Shown: positions 51,647 through 61,928 of the stretch, in pieces
Layout: the number at the start of each line of letters is the position of its first letter
Numbering within the stretch: position 1 is the stretch's first letter
Assembly: GCA_963710275.1 (NCBI GenBank)
Contig: CAVPZS010000012.1
Location: 62,001-126,000 of the forward strand
Direction of reading: 5' to 3'
Length of the DNA stretch: 64,000 bases
DNA from: Rhodoblastus sp963710275
Lineage (GTDB): Bacteria > Pseudomonadota > Alphaproteobacteria > Rhizobiales > Beijerinckiaceae
Translations under genes and position numbers: made by a program
The notes under the pieces: model-generated
Database searches by the model: none
Told to the model about the DNA's origin: nothing
What the model saw: only the letters and a program-made list of their open reading frames with translations

Positions 51647-51749
51647 CGCCCTGGCGCACGACCTCGCCGATGCCGCCCTTGGCGCGGGGGCAAAAAAGCA
51701 TTAGCTCTTGTTTTTGCCGCAATGCACAAGCCCTTTCCAGGAATCCATC

Positions 51750-53764
51750 ATGCTGCAGGACGCCGCCAAGATCACGCCCAACGAACTGGCGCAGAATCCG
51801 CTGGGCCAGCCGGACGCGCTCGACGCCGCCATCGCGCGCGCGAAAGCCGCCTTGCTGGCGAAAAAGGACCCCGGAGGGCTGGTGGTGCTTCGAGTTCGAG
51901 GCCGACGTCACCATCCCCGCCGAATATATCCTGCTGCTGCATTTCCTCGGCAAGCCGGATCGGGCGCTGGAGGACCGCATCTGCGTCTATATCCGCCGCA
52001 TCCAGGGCGAGGACGGCTCCTGGCCGCTTTATCCCGACGGCGAAGGCAACCTGAGCTGCACGGTCAAGGCCTATTACGCCCTGAAAATCGCCGGCGCCGA
52101 CGTCAACGATCCCGCGCTGGCGAAGGCGCGCGACTGGATCAAGGCGCATGGCGGGGCCGAAAAGGTCAACATGTTCACGCGCATCATGCTGGCCATGTTC
52201 GGCCAGATTCCCTATCGCGCGCTGCCCGCCATGCCGGCCGAAGTCATCCTGCTGCCGCTGTGGTTCCCCTTCAACATGTATAATATCGCCACCTGGTCGC
52301 GGACGGTGATCGCGCCGCTGCTGATCCTGCTGGCGAAAAAGCCGATCGCGGAAAACCCCTACAAGATCGGCGTGGCCGAGCTGTTCAACCAGCAACCCGG
52401 CCGACGTCGCCTATTTCCAGCCGAAAAACCTGGTCGACCGGGCTTTCGGCCTGCTGGACAAGGCCCTGCACTGGGTCGAGCCCCATATCCCCGCGAAACT
52501 GCGGCAGAAATCCATCGACACGGCCCTGGCCTTCACGCTGGAGCGGCTGAACGGCGAGGACGGGCTCAACGGCATTTTCCCGGCCATGGCCAATGCGCTG
52601 ATGGCCATGCACGTGCTGGGCTTTCCGGACGACGATCCCAACAAGGCGGTGTGCCGCAAGTCGATCGACCGGCTGCTGCATGACCGGGGGGACGAGGTCT
52701 ATTGCCAGCCCTGCCTGTCGCCGACCTGGGACACGGCCATCGCGCTGCACGCGCTGCTGGAGGCGGGCGCTGAACACGCCGAGGTCAAGGACGCGCTCGA
52801 CTGGCTGGCCTCCAAGCAGATTTCCGCGCCGGGCGACTGGCGCAAGCGCGCGCCGGGCGTGGTTTCGGGCGGCTGGGCCTTCCAGTTCAACAATCCCTGT
52901 TATCCCGACCTCGACGACACCGCCATGGTGGCGAGCGCGCTCGACCGCGCCAACAAGCTGGAAGGCGCCTATGACGCCGCGCGCGACGCCGCCCTCAAGC
53001 GCGCCGACGGCTGGATCCTCGGCATGCAGGGCTCGTCCGGCGGTTTCGCGGCCTATGACAAGGATAACAACAAGGAATATCTCAACCGCATTCCCTTCGC
53101 CGACCACGGCGCCATGCTCGATCCCGACTGCGTCGACGTTTCCGCGCGCTGCCTCGGCTATCTCGCCCAGCGCGGCTACCGCCCCGGCCATCCGGCGCTG
53201 GCGCGGACGATCGGCTATATCAAGGCGGAGCAGGAGCCGGACGGCTCGTGGTACGGACGCTGGGGCGTCAATTACATCTATGGCGTGTGGTCGGCGCTGG
53301 TCGCGCTGAACATGGCCGGGGAATCGCCGGATCAGCCCTATATCCGCCGCGCCCTGCGCTGGCTGAGCCAGATCCAGAATCAGGACGGCGGCTTCGGCGA
53401 GACCACCGACGATTATATTTATCATCGCTATGCGCCGGCCGGCAAAAGCGTGCCGTCGCAGACCGCCTGGGCGCTGCTGGCGCTGACGGCGGCGGGGGAG
53501 GGACAATCCGACTGCGCCCGCCGCGCGGCCGCCTGGTTGCTGGCCAACCAGCAGGAAGACGGGCTGTGGCGCGACGCGATCTATACCGGCACGGGCTTCC
53601 CGCGCATGTTCTACCTGCAATATCACGGCTACCAGGCCTATTTCCCGCTGCTTGCCCTGGCGCGCTGGCGCAATCTGGCGACTTCGGGCGAAAAGAGCGC
53701 CGAAATTCGCCATCTGACCCTGGCGCGCAGCGTCCATGACGAATTTGCAACCCTGCAATGTTAA
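51750..53764 (+). CDS. shc: Squalene-hopene cyclase (frameshifted)
   Basis: Monotopic membrane enzyme cyclising squalene to hopene/hopanol, first step of hopanoid synthesis; about 670 residues. The catalytic DxDD motif is YPDLDDTAM. QW repeats are visible as GSWPLYPDGEG, GGWAFQFNN, GSWYGRWGVNYIYG, GGFGETTDDY and GLWRDAIYTGTGFP. The membrane-inserting stretch is LLPLWFPFNMYNIATWSRTV. Two slips, near 51890 and 52400. The ATG at 51750 follows AGGAATCC. No other hpn genes are in the window. Confidence 0.95.
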
Positions 53765-53904
53765 AAGACGATGGGTGCCGGCATTCAACTTGAGTATGAA
53801 AAGGAAAGAAGTACGATTGACAAGGATTGCATCTGATTCGCGTGGCCGCGTCGCTTCGGCCGCGGCCTGTGTCCGATGATATGGGGGATGGAGTGGAACA
53901 GCAG

Positions 53905-54569
53905 ATGACGCGCATATTGATCGCCGACGATCATCCGCTGGTGCGTGGGGCCTTGCGACAGGCGGTCGCCAATGCCGTCGCCGGCGCCGAAATCGTCGAA
54001 TGCGGCAGTCTCGAAGACGTCACCAGATCGCTGGACGGCAATCCTGACGTCGATCTCGTGCTGCTCGATCTCGCCATGCCCGGCGTGCGCGGCTTTTCCG
54101 GCCTGATGGTTTTACGCGCTCAACATCCCGAGCGTGCCGGTCGTGGTCGTCTCCGGCAGGGAAGAGCGCAGCGTCATCCGCCTCTGCATCGATTTCGGCG
54201 CCTCGGGCTTCATTCCCAAGAGCACCGACATGGAAACCATGCAGGACGCCATCCGCGCTGGTCCTGGGCGGCGACGTCTGGGTGCCCCCCGACGTCGATC
54301 TCAGCGGCCCGGTCGACCGCGACGCCGTGGACAGCGTGCGCCGGCTGGCCTCGCTGACGCCGCAGCAGGTGCGGGTGCTGATGATGCTGTCCGAAGGCCT
54401 GCTCAACAAGCAGATCGCCTACGAGCTTTCAGTATCGGAGGCGACGGTCAAGGCGCATGTCTCGGCCATCCTGCAAAAGCTCGGCGTGGAAAGCCGCACC
54501 CAGGCGGTCATCGCCGCCGCGCGCATCGAAGCCCTGGGCGGCGCCAATGGCGGCGCCGCCGCCGACTGA
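53905..54569 (+). CDS. LuxR/NarL-family response regulator (frameshifted)
   Basis: Two-component transcription regulator, about 220 residues. The receiver domain has ILIADDHPLVRGALRQ, the phospho-acceptor in VDLVLLDLAMPGVRG and the lysine in GFIPKSTDMETM. The C-terminal helix-turn-helix is LTPQQVRVLMMLSEGLLNKQ followed by AYELSVSEATVKAHVSAIL. Slips at about 54113 and 54258. The ATG at 53905 (MTRILIADDHP) is chosen; frames open further upstream lack similarity. No cognate histidine kinase lies beside it. Confidence 0.85.
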
Positions 54570-54671
54570 ACAGATTTCAGTCGGGAATGTGACCTCCAGC
54601 CTCTGGCGTTCGGCGCGCGCCGGCCTATCTTTAGGCCGCAACGTTTCCGCGTCGGGGCAAAAGGCGATCCC

Positions 54672-55136
54672 ATGGCTTCAGCTTTGCGACTATGCGCCGG
54701 CCTGACGGCTTTGGGCGCCGTGGCCTTTGCCGCCTCGGCCGCCCGCGCCGAGCCGGCCCCGTCGCCGCCGCCGTCGATCCCGGGCGACGCCGGCAACGGC
54801 CGTTTCACCATGACCCCGGTCGCCGATGGATTCCTCCGGCTCGACACGCAAAACGGCCAGGTTTCGCTTTGCACGATCACCGCCGGCCAGGCGCAATGTC
54901 GCGCCAGCGCCGACGAACGCGCCGCGCTGGAGGCGGAAATCGACCGTCTGGCCAAGGAAAACGCCGCGCTGAAGGGGCAAAGGGCCTCCGAGCCCCTGCC
55001 ATCGGGACCCGCGACGGCGGAGGCGGATGAAGAGCGCCGTTTCGACCGGGCGCTCGACAGGGCCGAACGCTTCATGCGGCGGATGATGCAGATCTTTCGC
55101 GATCCCAATGGCAAGCCGCCGCCGGCGTCGCTTTAA
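54672..55136 (+). CDS. Hypothetical secreted protein with coiled coil
   Basis: A 154-residue protein with a signal peptide (LCAGLTALGAVAFAASAARA). The mature part has a short domain GRFTMTPVADGFLRLDTQNG plus QVSLCTITAGQAQCRA with two cysteines, followed by a predicted coiled coil (ERAALEAEIDRLAKENAALK). The C-terminus is basic and helical (FDRALDRAERFMRRMMQIF). Not recognised by name; the layout is one I have seen in Rhizobiales hypothetical proteins. It may be co-transcribed with the next gene, which starts 20 bases later. Confidence 0.6.
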   Translation: MASALRLCAGLTALGAVAFAASAARAEPAPSPPPSIPGDAGNGRFTMTPVADGFLRLDTQNGQVSLCTITAGQAQCRASADERAALEAEIDRLAKENAALKGQRASEPLPSGPATAEADEERRFDRALDRAERFMRRMMQIFRDPNGKPPPASL

Positions 55137-55156
55137 TCCCAGGAGTTCATTTCCCC

Positions 55157-55499
55157 ATGACCGAAGACAATACCCCGGCGCGCCACCCTTTCGAGCCGCG
55201 CCCCGCCGACATCGCCGCCGCGCGGAGGCCATCGGGCGACCTTGAGCGTTTCCTCGGCGGCTCGCCGGCCTCGGTCTTCGTGCGGCTGCTGTTCCTGTCG
55301 CTGATCGTCGGCTTTTTCCTGGTCTGGCTCGACATCCGCCCGATCGACGTGCTGATCGGCCTGCGCAATATGGTCAGCGCTTCTGGGACGCAGGCTTCGA
55401 CGCGATTCGCGATATGCCGAATATGTCGCGGCGGGCGCGGCCATTGTCGTGCCGATCTGGCTGGTGCTTCGCCTCCTGAACATGCGGCCGAAGAACTGA
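55157..55499 (+). CDS. DUF6460 small membrane protein (frameshifted)
   Basis: About 114 residues with two transmembrane helices (VRLLFLSLIVGFFLVWLDI and GAAIVVPIWLVLRLL). LERFLGGSPASVFVRLLFLS, PIDVLIGLRNMV, WDAGFDAIRDM and the end LRLLNMRPKN match the DUF6460 pattern as I recall it. Function unknown. Slips at about 55382 and 55425; the stop at 55497-55499 fits the family length. Confidence 0.65.
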
Positions 55500-55621
55500 A
55501 CGGCAGATTTCCGATCTGGACGTAACGGCGCTCTCGCCAAATCTTGCCGATTTCTGACAAGGCGGCGCAGTCGGCGGCAGATTTTATCAATCCGTCACAT
55601 CGGTCTGAAATTGTGCGGGGC

Positions 55622-56662
55622 ATGAAAATCTGCATCGTGACGGACGCGTGGCGTCCCCAGGTCAATGGCGTCGCCATTACCCTCGCCAATCTCATCGCGG
55701 CGGGGGAAAAGCTCGGGCACGAATTCGTGGTCGATCGGGCCCGACCAGTTCGCCACCATAGCCGCGCCCTCCTATCCTGAAATCCGCCTGGCCCTGACCA
55801 GCCCCAAGGCGGTCGGCGAATTGATCCGCCGCCAATAGCCCGATCACATCCACATCGCCACCGAGGGGCCGCTCGGCGTCGCTGCGAGCTATTGGTGCCC
55901 GCGCAACGGCGAAATCTTCACCACCAGCTATCACACCCGGTTTCCCGAATATGTCGAGGCGCGCTGGCCGATTCCCGCCGCGTGGAGCTATGCGGCGCTG
56001 CGCAAGTTCCACGAGGGCGCCGCCGGCCTGATGGTCGCGACCCAGACGCTGTCCGACGACCTTTCCGCCCGGGGCTTCCAGCGGCCGATGCTGTGGCCGC
56101 GCGGCGTCGACGAAGACATGTTCCGCCCGGTCGATGAGCTTCCTGCCGAGTTGCAGGATCTGCCGCGCCCGTTCTTCCTCTATTGCGGCCGGCTGGCGCC
56201 GGAAAAGAACATCGAGGCTTTTCTCGCGCTCGACCTGCCGGGCTCGAAGATCGTCGTCGGCGACGGCCCGTCGCGCGCGCCCCTGCAGGAAAAATTCCCG
56301 AAAACCCATTTTACCGGCGTGAAGTCGCGCGGAGAACTCGCGCCCTATTATTCCTCCGCCGATGTCTTCGTCTTCCCCAGCCGCACCGACACTTTCGGCA
56401 ATGTCATGCTGGAGGCGCTGGCCTGCGGCGCGCCGGTCGCGGCCTTCCCGGTTCCCGGCCCCGTCGACGTCGTCACCGACACCAGGATCGGCGTGCTGGA
56501 CGAGGATTTGCGCGCCGCTTGCCTGGGCGCGTTGACGCCTGTCGCGCGCAGGACTGCCGCGCCCACGCCCTGCGCTACACCTGGCCGGAAAGCGCCCGCA
56601 TGTTCATCGACAATGTTTTTCGCGCCCGCAGGCTCGCGCTGTCGCAGCGCGTATCGGCTTGA
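55622..56662 (+). CDS. Glycosyltransferase family 4-type protein (frameshifted, in-frame amber)
   Basis: GT-B glycosyltransferase, about 345 residues. N-terminal domain: MKICIVTDAWRPQVNGVAIT, IHIATEGPLGVAASYWCPRN and FTTSYHTRFPEYVEAR. C-terminal domain: FFLYCGRLAPEKNIEAFL, KIVVGDGPSR, the FVFPSRTDTFGNVMLEALAC donor-site block with the EX7E-like acid, and YTWPESARMF. It resembles the GtfA/MgtA-like mannosyl- or glucuronosyltransferases. Besides slips near 55735 and 56540, a TAG at 55836-55838 interrupts an otherwise open frame (RRQ-stop-PDHIHIA). This is either a substitution error or a real null allele. Confidence 0.8.
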
Positions 56663-56756
56663 GGCTGGCGCGGGTTGCGGTCGCCCTTCATCTCCCTTAA
56701 AGCCGGGTCGCCGCGAGGCGACGCGAGGCGCGCCGCCCGTCGGGAGCGGAGCGCCC

Positions 56757-57143
56757 ATGAATCTTCTGGTTGAAATTTCCGTCGGCGAATTGATCGACAA
56801 GATCACCATCCTGGAAATCAAGCTCGACAATATCGAAGACGAAGCGAAGCGGGCCAATGTCGCGCGCGAATACGCCGCCTTGACCGGCGCCATGCCCGCA
56901 GAGGTCGGCGCGAGCCAGGCGGTGGCCGGGCTGCGCCGGGAGCTCAAGGCGGTGAACGCCGAACTCTGGCGGATCGAAGACGACATCCGCGCCCATGAGC
57001 GGGCCAAGACCTTCGGCGCCGAATTCATCGAACTCGCCAGATCCGTCTATATCACGAATGACAAGCGGGCCTTGCTGAAGAACAGGCTTAATATACTGAC
57101 GAAAAGCAACCTTGTGGAAGAAAAGAGCTATTCTGCCTATTAG
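56757..57143 (+). CDS. DUF6165 family protein
   Basis: A 128-residue, highly helical soluble protein. The start LLVEISVGELIDKITILEIK, then REYAALTGAMPAE, LRRELKAVNAELWRIEDDIR and the ending VYITNDKRALLKNRLNILT match DUF6165, often found beside glycosyltransferases and polysaccharide genes. Function unknown. Intact. It follows the glycosyltransferase by about 95 bases. Confidence 0.8.
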   Translation: MNLLVEISVGELIDKITILEIKLDNIEDEAKRANVAREYAALTGAMPAEVGASQAVAGLRRELKAVNAELWRIEDDIRAHERAKTFGAEFIELARSVYITNDKRALLKNRLNILTKSNLVEEKSYSAY

Positions 57144-57179
57144 CCGAACGCGTCTCTCCCGCCGGACGACTGGCGGTCG

Positions 57180-57835
57180 CTATCGCGGCCTCGCCCCGTT
57201 CAGGAACAGCTCCACCGCGGCCTTGCGCCGCCGCTCCAGCATGTCCGGATCGATGACGATGCCGTAGAGGGCGCCCTGCGAGGAGCGCCCGAGCACGAGG
57301 TTCAAGAAAAGGTCCGCGGCGATTTCCGGGTCCTCGATGTCGATCTGGCCGGACGCGGAAAAATTCGCCAGCAGCTTCGCTACGGCGCGGATCGCGCGCA
57401 GCCAGCCCTCCTCATAGGCGAAACGCGCCAGTTCCGGGAAATGCGCGACTGCGCGGCGATGATCCGCTTCACCTCGGACGCGCCGTGCTTGAGGGACAGG
57501 GCAAGCAAGGTCCGGCTCAGGTCGTGCAGCGCGGCTTCGACATTTTCCGACGCCGCCGCGCGGGCCTTGGCCTCGGCCGCGGCCGAAAGCGGCTCCAGCC
57601 AAAGCCGGATATGGCGCTCGCAGCACCGCCCTGAACAGGTCGCCTTGTCCTGGTAGCGCGCATAAACGGTCGGCTTGCTGACCCGGGCGGCTTCAGCCAC
57701 CGCGTCGATCGAGGTGCCCTCGAAGCCGCGCTCCATGAACAGCTCGGCGGCGACCTCGATCAGCCGCGCGTCGCGCAGTTCGGCGGCCGCGCGGGTGGGG
57801 CGCCCGCTGCGGCGGTGCGACGGCCGGCCGTTCAT
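57180..57835 (-). CDS. TetR/AcrR-family repressor (frameshifted)
   Basis: About 217-residue transcription regulator. The N-terminal helix-turn-helix is RLIEVAAELFMERGFEGTSI followed by AVAEAARVSKPTVYARYQDK, the canonical TetR pattern. The C-terminal ligand domain includes EEGWLRAIRAVAKLLANF and ends in LFLNGARPR; it belongs to the AcrR group with a TetR_C_7/14-like tail. Slips at about 57440 and 57625. It is transcribed divergently from an EmrAB pump and a 31-bp near-palindrome lies between them, so it very probably represses the pump and itself. Confidence 0.85.
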
Positions 57836-57875
57836 TGCTCAATGCCTGTTGGCCAGTGCCGGCTGCCGTCTGATG

Positions 57876-57906
57876 TTAATAAAACCATACCGTATCGTTT
57901 TATTAA
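57876..57906. promoter_or_regulatory. TetR-type operator: 31-bp near-perfect palindrome
   Basis: TTAATAAAAC at the left is mirrored by GTTTTATTAA at the right, and the centre ATACcGTAT is itself palindromic; only three positions mismatch. It lies 41 bases from the tetR start and 13 from the emrA start, ideal for repressing both. Confidence 0.85.
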
Positions 57907-57918
57907 TGGCCAGCCCGC

Positions 57919-59089
57919 ATGAACGCCCCATTCAAAAGAATTTCGACCGCCGCCGCGCAAACTCGCCGATGCAGTTCCCCGAAGCGCCGGAATGCGCCGG
58001 CAAGAAATGACGCCGCCATCCTTCCGGCGTTGGCGCTCGTCGTTCTCGTCGGCGCCGGGCTATGTCGGCTGGAGCTGGTGGACGATCGGCCGATTCCTGG
58101 AGACCACCGACGACGCCTATCTGCAAGTCCGACAAGGTGATCGTCGCGCCGCGCATCGCCGGCGTCGTCGCGGAAGTGTTGGTTCGCGACAACCAGCCGG
58201 TCGAAGGCCGGCGACGTCATCGCGCGGCTCGACGACCGCGAATATGTGGTCGTCGGTCAAACAGGCGCAGGCCGAGGTCGAGAAGGACAAGGCCGACCTG
58301 CGCGAGGCCGAGGCCGCGATCGCCCAGCAGACGGCGCAGATCGAACAGGCGCGCGCCGATATCGCCAACGCCGAAGCCGGCCTGACCTTCTCGAGCCAGG
58401 AACTGGCGCGCTATCAGGACCTGATGCAGCGCGGCTCCGGCACGGCGCAGCGCCAGCAGCAGGCCGACGCCGACCTGCGCCAGCGCCGCGCCGCGCATGA
58501 CAAGGCCAAGGCCGTTCTCGACGCGGCGCGAAAAGCAGGTCGACAATCTTGCACGCGCGAGCAGGCGAGCGCGCAGGGCCAGCATCGCCGGCGCCGAGGC
58601 CAAGCTCGAGCAGGCGCGGCTCAATCTCTCCTATACGACGATCACCGCGCCGATCGACGGCGTCGTGGGCGACCGCGCCTTGCGTTCCGGCCAATATGTC
58701 GCGGTCGGCGCCAACCTGCTGACCCTCGTGCCGATGGGCCGCGACATCTATCTCGTCGCCAATTTCAAGGAGACGCAGGTCGGCGAGATGGCGGCGGGCC
58801 AGCCGGTCGACCTTCACCGTCGACGCCCTCGGCGGGCAAGACATTCAAAGGCCGCATCGCCAGCTTCACCCCCGGGCACGGGATCGCAATTCGCCTTGCT
58901 GCCGCCGGAAAACGCCACCGGCAATTTCACCAAGGTCGTGCAGCGCGTGCCGGTGAAGATCGCGCTCGACGCCGACGACGCCCTGCTCGCGCGCCTGCGT
59001 CCGGGCCTGTCGGTCACCGCGACGGTGCGCATCGGCAGCCGCGACCGAAGGCGGGCGCGCTGCGCCGCCGAGGCGCTCGCGTCCGATGA
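57919..59089 (+). CDS. EmrA-type membrane fusion protein, second system (heavily frameshifted)
   Basis: HlyD-family adaptor for the MFS pump encoded next, about 385 residues. Across frames it shows the transmembrane region, RFLETTDDAYLQ, the lipoyl half VIVAPRIAGVVAEVLVRDNQ, the coiled coil EVEKDKADLREAEAAIAQQT to LARYQDLMQRGSGTAQRQQQ, then LNLSYTTITAPIDGVVGD and PPENATGNFTKVVQRVPVKI. At least eight single-base insertions (for example about 58125, 58205, 58250, 58530, 58575, 58810, 58835, 58875) interrupt it. Its stop overlaps the emrB-like ATG (ATGA). The start ATG 57919 follows the TetR operator. Confidence 0.8.
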
Positions 59090-60660
59090 ACGCGATGGTC
59101 CGCGCAAAAAGCCTCGAGTCGCGCGACTGGCTCGCGGTGTTCGGCGCCATTCTCGGCGCCTTCACCGCGATCCTCGACATCCAGATCACCAATTCGTCGC
59201 TGCGCCAATATCGAGGGCGCGCTGGGCGCCGCCGTCGACGAGGGCAGCTGGATTTCGACCGCCTATCTGATGGCGGAGATCATCGTCATCCCGCTCACCG
59301 GCTGGCTGTCGTCGGTGATCGGCATGCGCCGCTATCTCGCGACCAACACGCCTGCTGTTCACCGGTTTCTCGCTCGCCTGCGCCATGTCGAGCAATCTCG
59401 ACCGAGATGATCCTGTTCCGCGCCGGACAGGGCTTTACCGGCGGCGTGCTGATCCCGACCGCGATCGTCATCGTCCGCACCCGCCTGCCGAAAAACCAGC
59501 AGATGATCGGCATCGCGCTGTTCGGCCTCACCGCCACCTTCGCTCCGGCGATCGGGCCGACGGTGGGCGGCTGGCTCACCGACAATTTTTCCTGGCATTA
59601 CATCTTCTACCTGAACCTGCTGTTCGGGCCGATCGCGGTGGCGATCCAGCTCGCCGCCTTTCGACGCGACGCCGGCGCGCTGGCGCGAACTGCTCAAGGG
59701 CGACTGGATCGGCATCGGCTTCATGGCCGCTGGGCCTGCCGCTCGCTGACCTTCGTGCTCGAGGAAGGCCAGCGCAAGGACTGGTTCGGCTCGCCGCTCG
59801 ATCCTTTACGCGACCATCATCGGCATCGCCGGGATCGTCGTGCTGCATCATCCGCGAACTGACGGCGGAGCGCCCCTTCATCAATCTGCGGGTGCTGGGC
59901 AACCGCTCGGTCGGCGCCGCCTGCTTCCTGATGAGCCGTGCTGGGCGCGGTGTCCTACGGCTCGATCTATCTCATCCCCGTCTATTGCGCGCAGATCCAG
60001 GGCTATAACGCCCAGCAGATCGGCTATGTCGTGATGTGGAGCGGCCTGCCGCAACTGCTGCTGTTCCCGGCCATGCCGTTCATCATGCGCGCCTTCGACG
60101 CGCGCCTGCTGGTGGTGACGGGAACGCTGTTCTTCATCGCCTCCTGCTGGATCAATGTCGGCCTGACCCATGACGTCGGCATGGACCAGCTGATCCTGCC
60201 GCAGCTGTTGCGGGCCATCGGCCAGCCGCTGTTCTCGATCCCGCTCAACCAGCTCGCCACCGCCGGCCTTTCGCCGCGCGACACGGCCGACGCCTCGGCC
60301 TGTCCAACATGATGCGCAATCTCGGCGGCTCCATCGGCATCGCCTTGCTGTCGACCATGATCGACCGCCGCGAGCACATCCATTTTTCGGCTCTGGCCGA
60401 AGCCATCACCGTCAACGCCGTCCGCACCCAGGAGCGGATCGCGGCGCTCGCCGCGGGGCTGCACGCCCATGTCGCCGATCCCGCTGCTGGCCCGATCCCA
60501 GGCCATCGCCCAGCTCGCCGCGCAGGTGCGGCGCGAGGCCACGGTCATGGCCTATGCCGACGGTTTTTACATCGTCGGCGTGGGCCTGACGATCAGCCTG
60601 CTGGCGGTGGCGCTGCTCAGGAAGCCGGGAAGCGCGCCGGTCATCTCCGACGCGCATTGA
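59086..60660 (+). CDS. EmrB-type DHA2 drug transporter, second system (heavily frameshifted)
   Basis: Inner-membrane MFS exporter with about 14 helices, some 520 residues. GAILGAFTAILDIQITNSSL, DEGSWISTAYLMAEIIVIPL, GWLSSVIGMRRYL, RAGQGFTGGVLIPTAIVIVR, GPTVGGWLTDNFSWHYIFYL and SNMMRNLGGSIGIALLST identify the EmrB group. About ten slips (including 59203, 59350, 59398, 59661, 59731, 59800, 60300, 60480) break it. No TolC/NodT gene follows, unlike the first Emr operon, so this pump would share an outer-membrane channel. Confidence 0.85.
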
Positions 60661-60666
60661 GGGCTT

Positions 60667-61362
60667 TTATTCCGCCGCCGCCAGCTTATGCGTCAGATTG
60701 AGCAGCGCCTGCGCCGCGGGCGCGGACGAGGGCGGGTTCTGCCCGGTGACCAGCAGGCCATCGGTGACGACATGGGGCTGAAAATCGCCGGCCTTGCTGT
60801 ATTTGCCGCCGTTCTCGCGCAGCATGTCCTCGACCAGGAAGGGCACGACATTGGTCAGGCCCACGGCGGCTTCCTCGGTGTCGCTGAAGCCGGTGACCTT
60901 TTTTCCCTCGATCAGCGAGGCGCCATCGGCGGTCCGGACATTGCGCAGGGCGGCGGGCGCGTGGCAGACGAGGCCGACCGGCTTTCGCGCCGCCGTCATT
61001 TCCTCGATCAGCCGGATGGAATCGCGGTCCTGCGCCAGGTCCCACAGCGGGCCATGGCCGCCGGGGTAGAACAGGACGTCGAAGTCCGAGGCCTTCAGCT
61101 CCGACAGTTTTTTCGTCGCGGCCAGCGCGGCCTTCGCCTCGGCGTCGGCGTTGAAGCGCCGGGTCGCCTCGGTCTGCGCCTGTTCGTCGCTGCTCTTGGG
61201 ATCGACCGGCGGCTGTCCGCCCGCCGGAGAGGCCAGGGTGATCGCCGCGCCGGCGTCCTTGAAGACATAATAGGGCGCGGCGAATTCCTCGAGCCAGAAG
61301 CCGGTGCGCCGGCCGGTGTCGCCCAGCCGGTCATGCGAGGTCAGGACCATCAGAACATTCAT
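60667..61362 (-). CDS. DJ-1/PfpI (Hsp31-like) family protein
   Basis: A 231-residue cytosolic protein of the type 1 glutamine amidotransferase-like superfamily. The acid and nucleophile are seen in TGFWLEEFAAPYYVF (Glu) and PVGLVCHAPAALRN (Cys-His elbow); YPGGHGPLWDLA and DGLLVTGQNPPSSAPAAQAL are conserved. Relatives act as glyoxalase III, deglycase or chaperone; which applies is not decidable here. Intact. It is convergent with the emrB-like gene, with six bases between stops. Confidence 0.85.
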   Translation of the reverse strand: MNVLMVLTSHDRLGDTGRRTGFWLEEFAAPYYVFKDAGAAITLASPAGGQPPVDPKSSDEQAQTEATRRFNADAEAKAALAATKKLSELKASDFDVLFYPGGHGPLWDLAQDRDSIRLIEEMTAARKPVGLVCHAPAALRNVRTADGASLIEGKKVTGFSDTEEAAVGLTNVVPFLVEDMLRENGGKYSKAGDFQPHVVTDGLLVTGQNPPSSAPAAQALLNLTHKLAAAE

Positions 61363-61435
61363 GTCGATCTCCCGGTATGGTTGGCAAGCCGGGGATATGG
61401 GAAGCGGGTCGGGTGTTGGCGAGCTTGGCGGTCAG

Positions 61436-61611
61436 CTAAATCCAGTCGTTGACCGGCGCCCCCGCTCTCGCGCGAGCAGGCGCGCCACTCCCATCCCTTC
61501 GGCTTCGGCGCGCAAATACGACTTGGCCGCAACATGGCGCAGGCGGAATCGACGATCGTGCTTCGCGAATGCTTTCGCTGGCTGAAGCTCGAACACCAGC
61601 CGATAGATCAT
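61436..61611 (-). CDS. Hypothetical small basic protein downstream of YciI (end uncertain)
   Basis: About 58 residues, starting at an ATG that overlaps the stop of the YciI gene by ATGA, which supports real coupled translation. The peptide MIYRLVFELQPAKAFAKHDR is followed by a strongly basic stretch (RRFRLRHVAAK) and LRAEAEGMGVARLLARERG. Read straight it stops at 61432; with one slip near 61455 it would end PVNDWI at 61436. Not recognised. Confidence 0.5.
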
Positions 61612-61916
61612 GAGACCTTTCCGAACCATTCTCCGAGGAAAGGCTGATGCTGCACCGGGTCGAACTCGGTGATGCGGACGAAGCGCATCATTTTCGCGCG
61701 AAGGAACGGCTCGGCCTCGAGCATTTTGTCCAATTCCTCTCGGGATTGCGCTCGGGCCAGCAAAAAGCCGCCATTTGGCGGGACATGCGGGCCCGACAAA
61801 AGGAAGTCGCCCCTGTCATAGCCTTGTTGCAAGAAGGCGCGATGCGCGGCGATCATCGAGGGGTCGCGCTGCTCGAAGGGCGCGAGGTGTTCGCCTTCTA
61901 GAAGGAAATATTTCAT
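61608..61916 (-). CDS. YciI family protein
   Basis: A 102-residue protein of the dimeric ferredoxin-like YCII fold. MKYFLLEGEHLAP, the conserved His in MIAAHRAFLQQGYDRGDFLL, SGPHVPPNGGFLLARA and EELDKMLEAEPFLRA are family features; the His/Asp pair is thought to be catalytic in related muconolactone-isomerase-like enzymes. Function unknown. It lies 12 bases after pyrD in the same operon. Confidence 0.8.
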   Translation of the reverse strand: MKYFLLEGEHLAPFEQRDPSMIAAHRAFLQQGYDRGDFLLSGPHVPPNGGFLLARAQSREELDKMLEAEPFLRAKMMRFVRITEFDPVQHQPFLGEWFGKVS

Positions 61917-61928
61917 GCGGTTCCGCCT

